A stretch of DNA of 64,000 nt from assembly GCA_963792705.1 (NCBI GenBank), contig CAWBXD010000005.1:151008-215007 (forward strand). Reading direction: 5' to 3'. Of this stretch, positions 9,901-19,800 are shown one piece after another. The notes under the pieces were generated by a model that had not been told where the DNA came from, ran no database searches, and saw only the letters and a program-made list of their open reading frames with translations. The position numbers and the translations under genes were made by a program. The stretch is from JBBQVS01 sp963792705 (lineage in GTDB: Bacteria; Chloroflexota; Ktedonobacteria; Ktedonobacterales; Ktedonobacteraceae). Within the stretch, counting starts at the first letter, position 1. Every line of letters starts with the position of its first letter.

Positions 9901-10579
9901 GACGAGCCTCCATGCGTAGCGGAACATCTACAATAGGTTCAGGGGCAAGAGCCTGAATCAGGTCTGCCAAGAGTTCCTCACAGGGAATAGCATCACGAAC
10001 CGAGCGAAAGACGGCAACGTTGACTGAGGGGGCAAGCTGGTGCATGACTCTGACCGCCAGTGCAGATTTGCCAATGCCACCCATCCCAAGTAAGGCAATC
10101 AAGCGGTATCGGTCTTCTTGTATCCACGTCATCAGTTGTGCCCGTTCGCTCTCGCGTCCATAAAAGGAGATTTCAGCAACCTCTTCTCCCCAGTCAACAA
10201 GTCGTTGTGCGATGGATGTTGGCATTTGTGCCGTGTTGCTTTCTGCTGGTTTAGCCTGTGATGCTTGCTCATCAAGCAAGGTACGCACCCAGTGCTCATC
10301 GAAGAGGACTTTGAGGTGTGCCGCTTTCCACAACGTATGCGCTTGCTCGATCTCGTGCCCTTGTGGAAACACGTGTTGCCGGATGCAGAGTTCCAAAAAG
10401 AGCTTAAGCGAGTCAGCTTTGGGGGATCGGGTTCCCGCTTCCCAACGCTGAATGGCACGATCTGTTACACCTAACTTTTCAGCTAATGCTGTTTGTGTGA
10501 GGCCAAGGGCGGTACGTAACGTGACAAAGTGTGTGCCAAACGTAGCGTCAAGGTTCTGATGGTGAGATAGCGATGTCAT
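6929..10579 (-). CDS. XRE helix-turn-helix / NB-ARC ATPase / 14-WD40 protein (paralogue 1)
   Basis: A 1216-residue signal-transduction ATPase of the STAND class. Start 10579 is chosen for GGAG 8 nt upstream. Order of parts: XRE DNA-binding domain, residues about 15-70 (LGLTQTALAEKLGVTDRAIQ); NB-ARC domain with Walker A GMGGIGKSA at about 165-173 and Walker B CLVVLDNME at about 239; a helical and winged-helix region; a pentapeptide-like linker ending SVFTE; then 14 WD40 repeats, most with the SPDG turn, enough for two seven-bladed propellers. The tail RPYERLDISGIRG closes it. In known STAND proteins the propeller senses a ligand and ATP drives oligomerisation. Here the output would be DNA binding, by inference. 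This copy has no adjacent LuxR gene. Confidence 0.9.
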   Translation of the reverse strand: MTSLSHHQNLDATFGTHFVTLRTALGLTQTALAEKLGVTDRAIQRWEAGTRSPKADSLKLFLELCIRQHVFPQGHEIEQAHTLWKAAHLKVLFDEHWVRTLLDEQASQAKPAESNTAQMPTSIAQRLVDWGEEVAEISFYGRESERAQLMTWIQEDRYRLIALLGMGGIGKSALAVRVMHQLAPSVNVAVFRSVRDAIPCEELLADLIQALAPEPIVDVPLRMEARLTLLLTLLQTRRCLVVLDNMETLLQEGEQSGQYRVGYEGYGRLLERIGTTQHQSCVLLTSREKPAELKSLEGSHTPVRSLHIAGLDEEAGKHILLEKQLQGDAEARRQLIDAYSGNPLALKIVAETIRELFGSEIGEFLAEGYLIFQGVRTLLAQQFARLTFIEQSVLRWLAIVREPTDISRLLSLSVTPVPRLSLLEALEDLRRRSLVEHGPQRTLFTLQSVVMEYVTDELVTHMARDVQRHEHDVLLTYALSLASAKTYIQQTQERLLLAPVLFHLGVAEHRKGAIEQQLLYSLDLIRSFDLDTHGYGPTNIVMLLRQLKGQLHGINLSGCGLREASLQMQMHDAWLVGSTVRDSVFTESLGQSTAVAISKNGQYWAAASTQGNIWVWEWGQEAKRTLHLGWLGHITNIYALAFSPDGRTLASGGWDNTVKLWEIEHGTLLWMGWHNGRVNDITFSPDGHLLASGGDDNLIRLWDAQNGTQVQELAGQSSTVYSLAWSPDGRLLASGYADGSIWLWKPEMPDTDIHAQRISGHASWVTGLAFSPDGTQLASTGHDGTLKLWEMKNGSCLQTFFRHMVRGMRVAWSPDGRTIASGEWDGTIFLWDIVQGKARACLRTGDDNLIASIAFTPDSHTLVSSSAGFLQMWDVERAQCLRTIDCYLEILTSIDWSPDGRFIAGGSFGVILWEVAPVPSQSVLRGHSEVVQGVAWSPNGQLLASAANDGHVGLWNPTTGACIEMLQDPEADDTLFLSVAWSPDGRQLAGGSFMRGVQVWDIPAHAYLWIAQTPQPTRIHTVAWSPDGTQLVGAGWDGFVYLWNGSDGTLLRQMAGHTWGVRSVAWSPDGKWLASASGGREHGELIVWKAESGERIHVLSAHPWAAFTVVWSPDGKQLVSGGSDGKLCWWEIDSGQRIRVREAHQGMVYALKVSPDGHRLASCGQDGAILLWNIESGEHLQTLRLERPYERLDISGIRGVTEAQKAVLRTLGAVEN

Positions 10580-11240
10580 TACTCTTACTCCTGTTGTTTT
10601 TTTACTTCTTCCTGACACAGAGTATTTGGACCCGACCAAACCCGACCAGCAACACCTACCACGAGGTCCTGATATTTCCGAGTGATGACGCTACACTACA
10701 AGACAAGGAAGAAAGAAAGTTCACCCGGAAGAACTCCTTTCTTGAGAGAATAGGGAACCTGCTGTTTTCAGGTTTATCCGTCTCTCTTACCTCTAAAGCC
10801 TTCTTTGTAGTGCTTGCTGATCTCATTCATTGTGTACATACATAGTGTTACGAGGGAGCGATGGCCTTGTTGAGACAGAGACATCATATCTGTGTTCATC
10901 GGCTGCTCCCTCTTCCGGGGAGAAATAACATGAAAGAACTAACACGAACGCATCACCTTTTCTCTAGTATAGGCAATAGGTTACCGTATGGAAAATATTC
11001 TACCTATGCTTCCTTGCTTCTATCTACCGTTGCATCTCGTGGTAACGATGATGGGCCAGGCAATTAGATATATAAGTCTAATCTCGCACCCACCATGCTG
11101 TTTGACGAAATAACACGTCCCTGTAGGGACCAGGTTGATCACGTCCTCTTGGCCTCTGTATTGCCGATAAGGACGCGATCAACCTGGCCCTACAGGCAAC
11201 GTATTCAGATGAATATATTAATTACACAGTCCCTATGATC
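10580..11240. other. Intergenic region between WD40 paralogues 1 and 2
   Basis: About 660 bases lie between the start of paralogue 1 and the stop of paralogue 2, both on the minus strand. No convincing gene is present; the short frames here lack ribosome sites and recognisable sequence. It holds the promoter region of paralogue 1 and, near its left-paralogue end, the long hairpin annotated at 11120-11196. Confidence 0.6.
11120..11196. repeat. Long imperfect inverted repeat
   Basis: The left arm CCTGTAGGG..CCAGGTTGATC..CGTCCT pairs with AGGACG..GATCAACCTGG..CCCTACAGG over about 27 bp with only isolated mismatches, around a loop of roughly 22 nt. It lies about 45 nt beyond the stop of paralogue 2. 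No T-tract follows, so it looks more like a dispersed palindromic element or RNA-processing structure than a classical terminator. Confidence 0.75.
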
Positions 11241-14200
11241 TCAATGTTCAATCGCTCCCAAGAGTTTCAGACTAGCTTTTTGAGCCTCGCTCAACCCTAG
11301 CGCGTTTGTTATATCAAGGGCTTCATAGGGACGCTCGGAATGGAAAGTGGCGCGATGTGTAGCATCACGCGTATTCCATAATTGAATGAGGCTATCTGAA
11401 CCACAACTTGCGAGTTGTGTTCCGTCGGGACTGACACTACTTGCATAAATCCATGCACGATGTCCTTGCTGCACATAAGGATAGCTGTTTTTCTGGCTGT
11501 TCCACCAGCGAAGTACGCCGTCCTTGGCACCAATGATAAGTAGGTCTCCTTGGTGATTCCATGTGATCGTCGTTATTGCTGTGCGCTCAGTGGCAAAAAT
11601 TATGGACTGTGTTCCGCGATACGTATCCCATATGCGTACTACGCCATCTTCTCCGCCACTTGCAAGTAATGTATCAGCTGGATACCAGGCCATGCCATAA
11701 ATAGCCCTATTGTGAGAATGCGTACTTCTTTGTTGCATCCCATTTTCTGCATGCCATATACACATAATACCATTATTGTTGCTACTTGCAACAAGTGTGC
11801 CGTCGGGGTTCCAGGCTACTGCCCTCACTGGTTCGCTATCCTGTCCAATCCAACGCGAACTCCCATCGGACATGTTCCACACACGCACCGTCTGGTCCCA
11901 ACTGCCACTTGCAAGCCATTGTCCATCAGGACTCCATGAGACGCTCATCACAAGACTCTCGTGTCCCCGTAAAACTTGCACACATTTGCCCGTTGCTGTA
12001 TCCCAGATACGTATAGTGTGGTCATAACTCCCACTGGCGATGCGCGTGCCATCGGGACTCCACTCCACCGTTCGCACGGCCCCTTGATGACCGAATAGCT
12101 GTTGTTGTGCTGTACCGTTTGCAGCATTCCAGAGTGTTACCGCTTTCTCACTACTCCCACTAACTAGCTGCGTACCATCAGGACTCCATGCAACGGCAAG
12201 TAGGGAAAGCGAATAGCCCTGTATAACGCGGACGCTTACGCCGCTCTCCACCTCCCATAAACGCAGTGTACGATCTTCGCTCCCACTAAGTAACTGTTTT
12301 CCATCGGGCGTAAATGCGATGGAACACACAACGTTCGTATGATCTGCTAGCACGCTTCGTTGGCTATTGCTTTGCATGTCCCAGAGCCGGATTGTACCGT
12401 CATTGCTACAACTTGCGAGTATGGGTGCATCAGGACTCCACGCGATGCTACGCACAAAGTCAGTATGACCACGTAGCACGGCTTGTATGCTACCGTCGGC
12501 TACGTTCCACACTCTGACGGTCTGGTCTCGGCTAGCACTCGCAAGACGTGTACTATTGGGGGAGAATGCAAGTCCCAGTATCCAATGTGTATGACCGGAG
12601 AGTGTCTGTACATTTGTCCATGTCCGTGTTTCCCATAGTTGAATGAGCTGACCAGAACCGCCACTTGCGATGAGGGACCCATCAGGACTCCATGCCACGC
12701 GTACATCACTATGATGAGGATTGTCAAATATACGGATGCACGTTCCTGTACTTGTATCCCAAAGACGCATGGTGCCATCGTCACTGCCACTTATAAGTTG
12801 TCGTCCATCAGGTGCGAATGCGAAACTCGTCACGCTATCGTTATGTCCTTGCAAGACGAGCTGCAACATTCCACTCTCAACATGCCAGAACTTGATGGTC
12901 GCATCGTTACTGGCACTGCTAAGATAGTGTCCATCGGGGCTAAATGAGAGTGCATTCACGCGATCAGTATGCGCAAAGCGTATCATATGAAGGAGTTGTC
13001 CATCCTCGTGCCAGAGACGTACTTCGCCACTATCGCTACCGCCAGCCCACAATGTGCCAGTCCCACTTATGGCAACACTGGCTACAAGGCGCATGGCCTC
13101 TGTAAACAGTGTTTCACGTACCATAGCACCTTTGAGACTGGTATGCTGCATCTCAACACCTTGTAGATAGGCACCGCGCAGAACGAGTTGTGAGAGGTCC
13201 AAGTGACGTAAGTGACCATGAAGTTGACGCAGGAGGGCAAGTATGTTTGCTGGACCATAGCCTTGCCTATCCATTGGCAGTTGTCGCAGTGTCTCTAGCA
13301 TCCGTTTAAGATGAGCATCAAGTTGTGTTGTTTGTTGGTAAAGAGTACGTAGACGATCAAGACAAGGAATGACTAATAGACGTTCTTGACTGACACGCAC
13401 ATAGTCCTTTGCTACTGCATTAGAGAGTCCATACTGACAGAGAGTCGTTACATCTCCATGTTGTATCTCTTCAGTGATGTGTTCGATAAGCGTGTTGGTG
13501 ATAAATTCCATAACGACTGATTGTAACGTGAATGTACTTTGGTTATGCCCATATTCAAGTAGGGAGCGTCGTCGTATATCGTGCAATGCCTCTCGTAAAT
13601 GTACACGAGGAACTGGGGTCGCGAGCAGTGCATGAAGTTCATCCAGGCTGAGTGGTTCACGGGCAAGCGCGAACCATGCGAGAATAGACTGCTGTAGCGG
13701 AGTCAGACGCGTGTAATGCTGAATAAGCAAGGTCCGTACACCGCGTGTAAGCAACTCCTTCTCCGCGAGAAATGGGACAATTTCGTTGCCAAAAAGTTCA
13801 CGAATGGTTTCGGCGATTAATTTGAGCGCGAGGGGATTGCCGGAGCAAACACGAATAAGTTGGTTTCTTGCCTCTTCATCCCCTATCAGGTCTTTCTCTT
13901 GTAACAGTTGAGATGCAGAGTCATTATCCAATCCAACGAGGTATTGTGAGCGTACAAGGGTACGGTTTCCCTCCATCGGCCCCATTTCAAGTGGTTTCTC
14001 TCGACTTGTCAGTATGAAACAGCTTTCATGTACGCTATTGCCGATACGTTGTAGCAGCCGACCATATCCCTCATAGCCCGAACGATAGTTGTCGTCCTGC
14101 GTCCCTTCTTGTAGGAGCGTTTCCAGGTTATCTAAGACGATGAGACAACGCCGTACACGTAACTGCTCAAGCAGGAGTGTGATGCGGCGTTCCAGTGAAG

Positions 14201-14879
14201 GTGGAAGCTCTACCAATGTGTTTGGTGAAACCACATGCAGGAGATCAGCAATAAGGTCTTCACAGAGAGGGGCGTCACGAAGAGTACGGAAGACTACTAC
14301 CTCAAACTGTTCAGCTACTCGATGCATCAACTGAATGGCGAGCGTCGATTTCCCCATACCACCTATCCCAAGCACGGCTATCAGACGGCAACGATCTTTG
14401 AGAACCCAATCGCTTAACCGGGTTAACTCCCCTTTGCGTCCATAAAAGGACGTGACATCAAATGCCTCACCCCAGTCTATCCGAGGAAATTGCTGACTAG
14501 AAGGTGCTTGTGCGCTTTGAGTAGACAGTTGCGTCGCTGCTACATATGATGGTGATGAGAGTATTTGTTCAGTCAATAATGCTAGCATCCAGTGTTCATC
14601 GAAGAGGACTTTGAGTCGTGCCGCTTTCCACAGTGTACGTGCCTCCTCTAGCTCTTGTCCAGGCGGAAATGCACGGTGCTGAATGGCGAGTGCAATAAAA
14701 TCTTTCAAATGGGAAACCGTTGGAATGCTCAGACCACCTTCCCACTTTTGGACTGCTTGCTCCGAAACACTGAGCACTTTCGCGAGTTCCGCTTGCGTGA
14801 TGCCAATGGCTGTTCGTACTGTGACGCAGCGATTGGCAAACGTATAATCACGCTCTCGATACTTCGAGCGTTGGGTCAT
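11241..14879 (-). CDS. XRE helix-turn-helix / NB-ARC ATPase / 14-WD40 protein (paralogue 2)
   Basis: A 1212-residue paralogue with the same layout as the protein at 6929-10579. Start 14879 is chosen because GGGAG lies 7 nt upstream. XRE domain at about 15-70 (IGITQAELAKVLSVSEQAVQ); Walker A GIGGMGKST at about 171-179; Walker B CLIVLDNLE at about 245; TSREKP sensor-like motif shared with the other copies; linker motif GYGPANILALLRQLHGHL followed by EMQHTSLKGA and LFTE; then 14 WD40 repeats and the tail RPYEALDITNALGLSEAQK. It is transcribed divergently from the MalT-like LuxR gene at 15187, with 307 nt between the starts. Role inferred: ATP-dependent, ligand-sensing transcription switch. Confidence 0.9.
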   Translation of the reverse strand: MTQRSKYRERDYTFANRCVTVRTAIGITQAELAKVLSVSEQAVQKWEGGLSIPTVSHLKDFIALAIQHRAFPPGQELEEARTLWKAARLKVLFDEHWMLALLTEQILSSPSYVAATQLSTQSAQAPSSQQFPRIDWGEAFDVTSFYGRKGELTRLSDWVLKDRCRLIAVLGIGGMGKSTLAIQLMHRVAEQFEVVVFRTLRDAPLCEDLIADLLHVVSPNTLVELPPSLERRITLLLEQLRVRRCLIVLDNLETLLQEGTQDDNYRSGYEGYGRLLQRIGNSVHESCFILTSREKPLEMGPMEGNRTLVRSQYLVGLDNDSASQLLQEKDLIGDEEARNQLIRVCSGNPLALKLIAETIRELFGNEIVPFLAEKELLTRGVRTLLIQHYTRLTPLQQSILAWFALAREPLSLDELHALLATPVPRVHLREALHDIRRRSLLEYGHNQSTFTLQSVVMEFITNTLIEHITEEIQHGDVTTLCQYGLSNAVAKDYVRVSQERLLVIPCLDRLRTLYQQTTQLDAHLKRMLETLRQLPMDRQGYGPANILALLRQLHGHLRHLDLSQLVLRGAYLQGVEMQHTSLKGAMVRETLFTEAMRLVASVAISGTGTLWAGGSDSGEVRLWHEDGQLLHMIRFAHTDRVNALSFSPDGHYLSSASNDATIKFWHVESGMLQLVLQGHNDSVTSFAFAPDGRQLISGSDDGTMRLWDTSTGTCIRIFDNPHHSDVRVAWSPDGSLIASGGSGQLIQLWETRTWTNVQTLSGHTHWILGLAFSPNSTRLASASRDQTVRVWNVADGSIQAVLRGHTDFVRSIAWSPDAPILASCSNDGTIRLWDMQSNSQRSVLADHTNVVCSIAFTPDGKQLLSGSEDRTLRLWEVESGVSVRVIQGYSLSLLAVAWSPDGTQLVSGSSEKAVTLWNAANGTAQQQLFGHQGAVRTVEWSPDGTRIASGSYDHTIRIWDTATGKCVQVLRGHESLVMSVSWSPDGQWLASGSWDQTVRVWNMSDGSSRWIGQDSEPVRAVAWNPDGTLVASSNNNGIMCIWHAENGMQQRSTHSHNRAIYGMAWYPADTLLASGGEDGVVRIWDTYRGTQSIIFATERTAITTITWNHQGDLLIIGAKDGVLRWWNSQKNSYPYVQQGHRAWIYASSVSPDGTQLASCGSDSLIQLWNTRDATHRATFHSERPYEALDITNALGLSEAQKASLKLLGAIEH

Positions 14880-15186
14880 AGTGATGCTCCCAAAAGACAA
14901 CGTAACCCTTACCGCAAAACCAACCAACACGTACTGACAGTCTCTCTCGGTTAGGGTTACACTTCTAGCACGGTATGTCTCTGTTATAGCAGTACACAAC
15001 CTAAACAGGGAGGCATGGAGGGAACCGTTATAAGACTCTCCATGTTTCCCAGTTCTTTTGTCTTTCGCTATCATAACAGATGCGTAAGTGCATGACTAGT
15101 GCAAGATGACGGTTTTTTAGGATGTACAGAAGATACCATCATCTGAGTAGAGAAGCGGGGAGAGCAAGAAATGATTTCAGACACCT
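14880..15186. promoter_or_regulatory. Divergent intergenic region, WD40 paralogue 2 / LuxR
   Basis: About 307 bases separate two divergent genes and must hold both promoters. No clear sigma-70 hexamer pair or palindrome was certain. A good ribosome site, GGGGAGAGCAAGAA, precedes an ATG at 15171. That ATG opens only an 11-codon frame (MISDTFATSHI), one frame off the LuxR gene, which could be a leader peptide or a sign of a small indel. Confidence 0.45.
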
Positions 15187-16785
15187 TTGCGACCAGTCAT
15201 ATCTGACCAGGCAGAAAATGAGTGTAGCATATATCAATTTATAGATGCGAAATTTGCGCCTCCTGCGTCTACGCACACTATGCAAACACGTCCTCGTCTT
15301 CTTACGCTCTTACAATGTGTACTATGCTCTCCTCTTACGTTAGTCTCCGCACCTCCTGGCTTTGGGAAAACGACATTGCTCTCACAATGGACTCAATCGC
15401 TTGCCAACGAGCATGTTACATGGATATCTTTCGATGCAAGCGATAACGAGCCGTTGCGTTTCTGGAACGTCGTATGTACTGCACTTGCACAAAAACATCT
15501 CACATTTGGTACGCTTCAAGCAAACTGTGTGAAAGAGAATCCGTCGGCCTTTTTAACACTGCTTATCAATACCTGTTTCATGCAACAAGAGCCAATGGTC
15601 CTTGTGCTTGATGATTACCATACAATTACAGAGAGCACTATTCAAGGGCAAATGGCATATCTGATAGAACATCTTCCTTCTCATGTACATATCGTCCTCT
15701 CAACGCGAACCGACCCGTATTTGCCCCTCGCGCGATTACGTGCGCGAAATCAGGTCGTGGAAGTACGTACAAGCGCCCTTCGTTTTACCTATGACGAGGC
15801 CGCACTTTTCTTATATGAGGAAATGCATCTCTCCTTAACAGAAGCAGAAATTACGTATCTTGTAAACCATGTAGATGGATGGATTGCTGGCTTGCGTCTT
15901 GCTGGCTATGCTCTTCATGATCAGTACTTGACGAAAAATGTAACCGTTGCTGCGCGTGGTAGCCAGCGGTATCTTCTGGATTATATTCTTGATGAAGTTT
16001 TATTAGTGCAAGAAGAATATATCCAAACATTTTTGTTACAAACAGCATTGCTCTCTCACTTCTCGGCCTCACTCTGTGATGCGGTTCTTGGTCAGCAGAA
16101 TAGCTGGCAGATAGTGCAGTATATGGAACGCGCCAATCTTTTCCTGATTGCCGAAGACGATGAACGCAAATGGTACCATTATCAACCCTGCTTTGCTGAG
16201 GCACTCCGTACCCGTTTGGAGCGAACGAAAGAGAGTGAAATGATACCCGTGTTGCATCGTCGGGCAAGTTTCTGGTATGAGCACAACGGTTTTCTCATTG
16301 ATGCGATAGAGCATCTATGTGAAGTGGCTGACTGGGAACACGCCGTGGATTTGCTTGAGCAGGTGGTGCAACAATGGAGCATTGGGAATGCAGATGTGCC
16401 TTCTCTTCCAGAACTACAAAATCTGCTAGCACGTCTGCCTGCAGCACTGGTTCAACTACGCCCCTATCTTCGCGACAGTATCAGCTTACTTGAGCTAGAG
16501 GAGCAAAAAGTCCGCCCTTTATCCCTTCCTCAAGAGAAAAAAGCGTATAGAGAGTTCTCTCTACAAAAAGCTTCGTTACAACAAGTATTGGATCCGCTTA
16601 GCACGCGTGAAATAGAAGTGCTACAGTTAATGGCGCAAGGTGTTTCAAACAGAGAGATTGCGAACGAGCTGGTCATTGCTATGGGAACGGTCAAGCGCCA
16701 TGTGAGCAATATTCTCTCGAAATTACAGGCAGGCAACCGTACTCATGCTGTAGCGTGTGCGCGTGCTCTCGGTCTATTGTACTAA
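15187..16785 (+). CDS. MalT-like LuxR-family transcriptional regulator (short form 1)
   Basis: About 532 residues. The start is uncertain: the frame opens at a TTG, while a strong ribosome site serves an ATG in another frame 16 nt upstream. The MalT-type N-terminus is clear (AKFAPPAS, TRPRLLTLLQ). Walker A (VSAPPGFGKTTLL) is near residues 53-65 and Walker B (MVLVLDDYH) follows; these form the AAA/STAND NTPase. The C-terminus is a LuxR helix-turn-helix (LSTREIEVLQLMAQGVSNRE, then TVKRHVSNILSKL). The long TPR sensor region that makes MalT about 900 residues is missing; only a short linker joins ATPase and DNA-binding parts. It probably regulates its divergent WD40 neighbour or a shared target, which is inference. 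Confidence 0.85.
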   Translation: MRPVISDQAENECSIYQFIDAKFAPPASTHTMQTRPRLLTLLQCVLCSPLTLVSAPPGFGKTTLLSQWTQSLANEHVTWISFDASDNEPLRFWNVVCTALAQKHLTFGTLQANCVKENPSAFLTLLINTCFMQQEPMVLVLDDYHTITESTIQGQMAYLIEHLPSHVHIVLSTRTDPYLPLARLRARNQVVEVRTSALRFTYDEAALFLYEEMHLSLTEAEITYLVNHVDGWIAGLRLAGYALHDQYLTKNVTVAARGSQRYLLDYILDEVLLVQEEYIQTFLLQTALLSHFSASLCDAVLGQQNSWQIVQYMERANLFLIAEDDERKWYHYQPCFAEALRTRLERTKESEMIPVLHRRASFWYEHNGFLIDAIEHLCEVADWEHAVDLLEQVVQQWSIGNADVPSLPELQNLLARLPAALVQLRPYLRDSISLLELEEQKVRPLSLPQEKKAYREFSLQKASLQQVLDPLSTREIEVLQLMAQGVSNREIANELVIAMGTVKRHVSNILSKLQAGNRTHAVACARALGLLY

Positions 16786-16806
16786 GTTCAGAGAATGCGT
16801 TCCTGT

Positions 16807-19800
16807 TCAAGACTGCTCTTTCTCAAAAGCTCCCAATGTACGCAGTGTCTCCTTCTGCACCTTAGAGAGTCCCTTGATACCTGTGATATTGAGTCGCTCG
16901 TAGGGGCGGTCTTGTCTTAATGTGCGCAAATGTTTCCCACTCTGGATATCCCATACCTGAATGATATTATCATCGCCACAACTAGCCAATTTTTGACCAT
17001 CGGCACTCACTTTGAGAGACTGGATTGCTCCTTCATGCCCCTGTTGGAGTAGGGTACACTCTCCACTGCGCACATTCCACCAGCACATGTTCCCATCGTT
17101 GTTGCCACTAAGCAACGTTCCAGTCGGACTCCAGATTAGAGCATACACAATCGTACTAGGTTCATTCAATGCCTTCAGGAGTTTCTCACGCTGCACATCC
17201 CAGATAAAGAGTTCTCCACCGCTCTCTTCGCTGCCACCTCCACTGGCTAGCAGAGTCCCATCGGGACTCCACGCTACGCTCATAACCATGCCATAATGCC
17301 CTTGCAAAGACGCTTTCAATGTACCGTTAGAGGCATTCCACAGGTATACACTTCCATCATCACCACAGCTAGCCACGTACATTCCGTCAGGACTCCATGC
17401 TACACGACGTATTCTAGTTAACTGCATACTACCTTCCCATTGGCGAGTCCCTGTTGTCACCTTCCACACCTGAACCCCTTGCCGATAGCTTGCACAGGCG
17501 AGAAGAGTTCCATCAGGACTCCACGCCATACCATAGAAAAGGGTGCTGACGGAGTCAAGATTTTGCAATATCTGCTGAGCCTCTCCCGTGGTCGTCTCCC
17601 ACAGACGCACAGTATTGTCCCACCCGCTACTAGCTAGAAGCCTTCCATCAGGACTCCATTCCACTCCAAATACGAGGGAGCGATGACCTCGTAACAACTT
17701 GCATGGTGTTCCACTTGCCATATTCCATATGGTTACCAGCATATTTGATCCCGCACTCGCGAGCAGTGTCCCATCAGGACTCCAAGCGACATCGTAGAGA
17801 GAGACTCCATAGCCCCGCATGGTACGCATACACTGCCCTCTCTCCATGTCCCATACCCGTAACGTCCCGTCTTCACTGCTACTCAATAGGCTATGACTGC
17901 CAGGTGTGAAGGCGAGATCGTACACTCCAGCGGTGTGTCCATACAGTTTCGTCCGATAGTTGCCCTTGACGGCATCCCAGAGACAGATGATCTGATCGAA
18001 GCCACTACTGGCTAGTAAGCGTCCATCGGGACTCCAAGCTACCTTTCGCACTCGATCCGTATGTCCCATCAGCGTTTGGCGCAAGCTTCCACTGGTCATG
18101 TCCCATAGCTTAACGGTGCCATCCCAACTCCCACTAGCCAATAGTGTGCCATCGGGGGCAAAAGCAAGTCCCAGTACCCAGTTGGTATGACCTGTAAGAG
18201 TCCGTATGATAGTGCCGGACTGCCCTTCCGCGAGTTTCCATAGTTGAATAGCTTGATCGATACCCCCACTGGCAAGTAGACTCCCATCAGGACTCCAAGC
18301 CAACGCGAATACAGGACCTCTGTGATTGGAAAGCGTCTGGAGCTGCGTACCTTTATGGACATCTAATATCTGGATGATGCCATCATCTCCACCACTAGCT
18401 AGCGTGTGTCCATCGGGAGCAAAGGCTAGACTCTCAATGTTGTCAGTGAACCAGTGTGCCCAGAGCAGGGAACCACTTCTCATGTCCCACAGCTTGACAG
18501 CACCATCCCAGCTTCCAGTAGCTAGCGTGTCTTCATTCGGACTGAAGGCAATGACTCGTATCGTTTCGCTATGTCCTTGCCATGCCAGATGTAGGAACTT
18601 CCCTTCTTCGCGCCACACTCGTACTTCTCCACGTCTGCTACCAGCAGCCCAGTATTGTCCGTTGTGGTTGATGGCTACCGACCAGGTAATATCGAATGAC
18701 TCAGTAAAAATGGTGTCATGCAGGATAGCTTCGACAAGGGATGTGCCTTGCATCTCGATACCTTGCAGAGATACTTCTCGAAGGGCGAGATGGGAGAGAT
18801 CCAGGCCGCGCAAGTGTCCGTACTGCTCATGTAGCAATGCTACTATGTTTGCTGGTCCATAGCCTTGAGCGTAGTGGGTTCGTGTACGCAATTCGTCCAG
18901 TAGCGCGAGCAAATGTTTCTCTACGGCACCGTGCTCTGAGTACATCGTGCGCAACTCCGCTAGCAGCGGAGTTACAAGGAGTCTCTGCTGGGTCTGCCTT
19001 ATGTATTCCTTGACGGTCGCCAGTTCTAGGGCATGCTCAATCAGGCGAGCCAACCGACCTTGCTCAATCTCGCTGGTGGCCTCTGTCAGAAGTAGCGCCG
19101 TTGCATATTCCAGCACGACCGAATGGAGTGTGAAGCTGCCCGCTCGTTGTCCATGCTCAATCAGGCTACGGCGGTGTAACCCTTCAAGAGCTTCTAGCAC
19201 CTGCACAGAAGTCCTCGGCACATGAAGGACTGCCAGCAGTTGCACCAAGCTTACTGGTTCACGCAGAATTGCGAGCCAGAAGAACAGGTTCTGCTCGACT
19301 GTCGAAAGTCGGTCGAATTGCTCGCTCAGTAGCTCTCGCACGCCGCCAAAGACCACATCGCCCTGTGCCAGGAATAGTGCAACTTCGCCCCCGAAGATAT
19401 CCACAATTGTCTGGGCTACGATTTTTAAGGCCAATGGGTTGCCTCGGTATACATCGACCAAGCGCATTCGGTCGTGTAGGGAACTCATCACTTCTTTCTC
19501 CGCTAGCAATTGAGCACCGGCACTTGCATCCAACCCTGTGAGCCTCAAGGTACGCACCGGCGAATGGTTGCCCTCTAGATGCACGAGTGCAGCCGGTTTC
19601 TCCCGACTCGTGAGTAACAGGCAACTCTGGTGCATGCTCTCCCCCATCCGTCGTAGCAGTTGTGCATACCCTTCAAAGCTCTCACGCATGTGGCCTGTGT
19701 TCACGCCTTCCTCCAAAAGTACCTCTAGATTATCCAGTACGAGGAGTACACGTCGTTCACTCATCTGCTCTATGAGTAGATGGAGTCGTCCTTCAATAGA

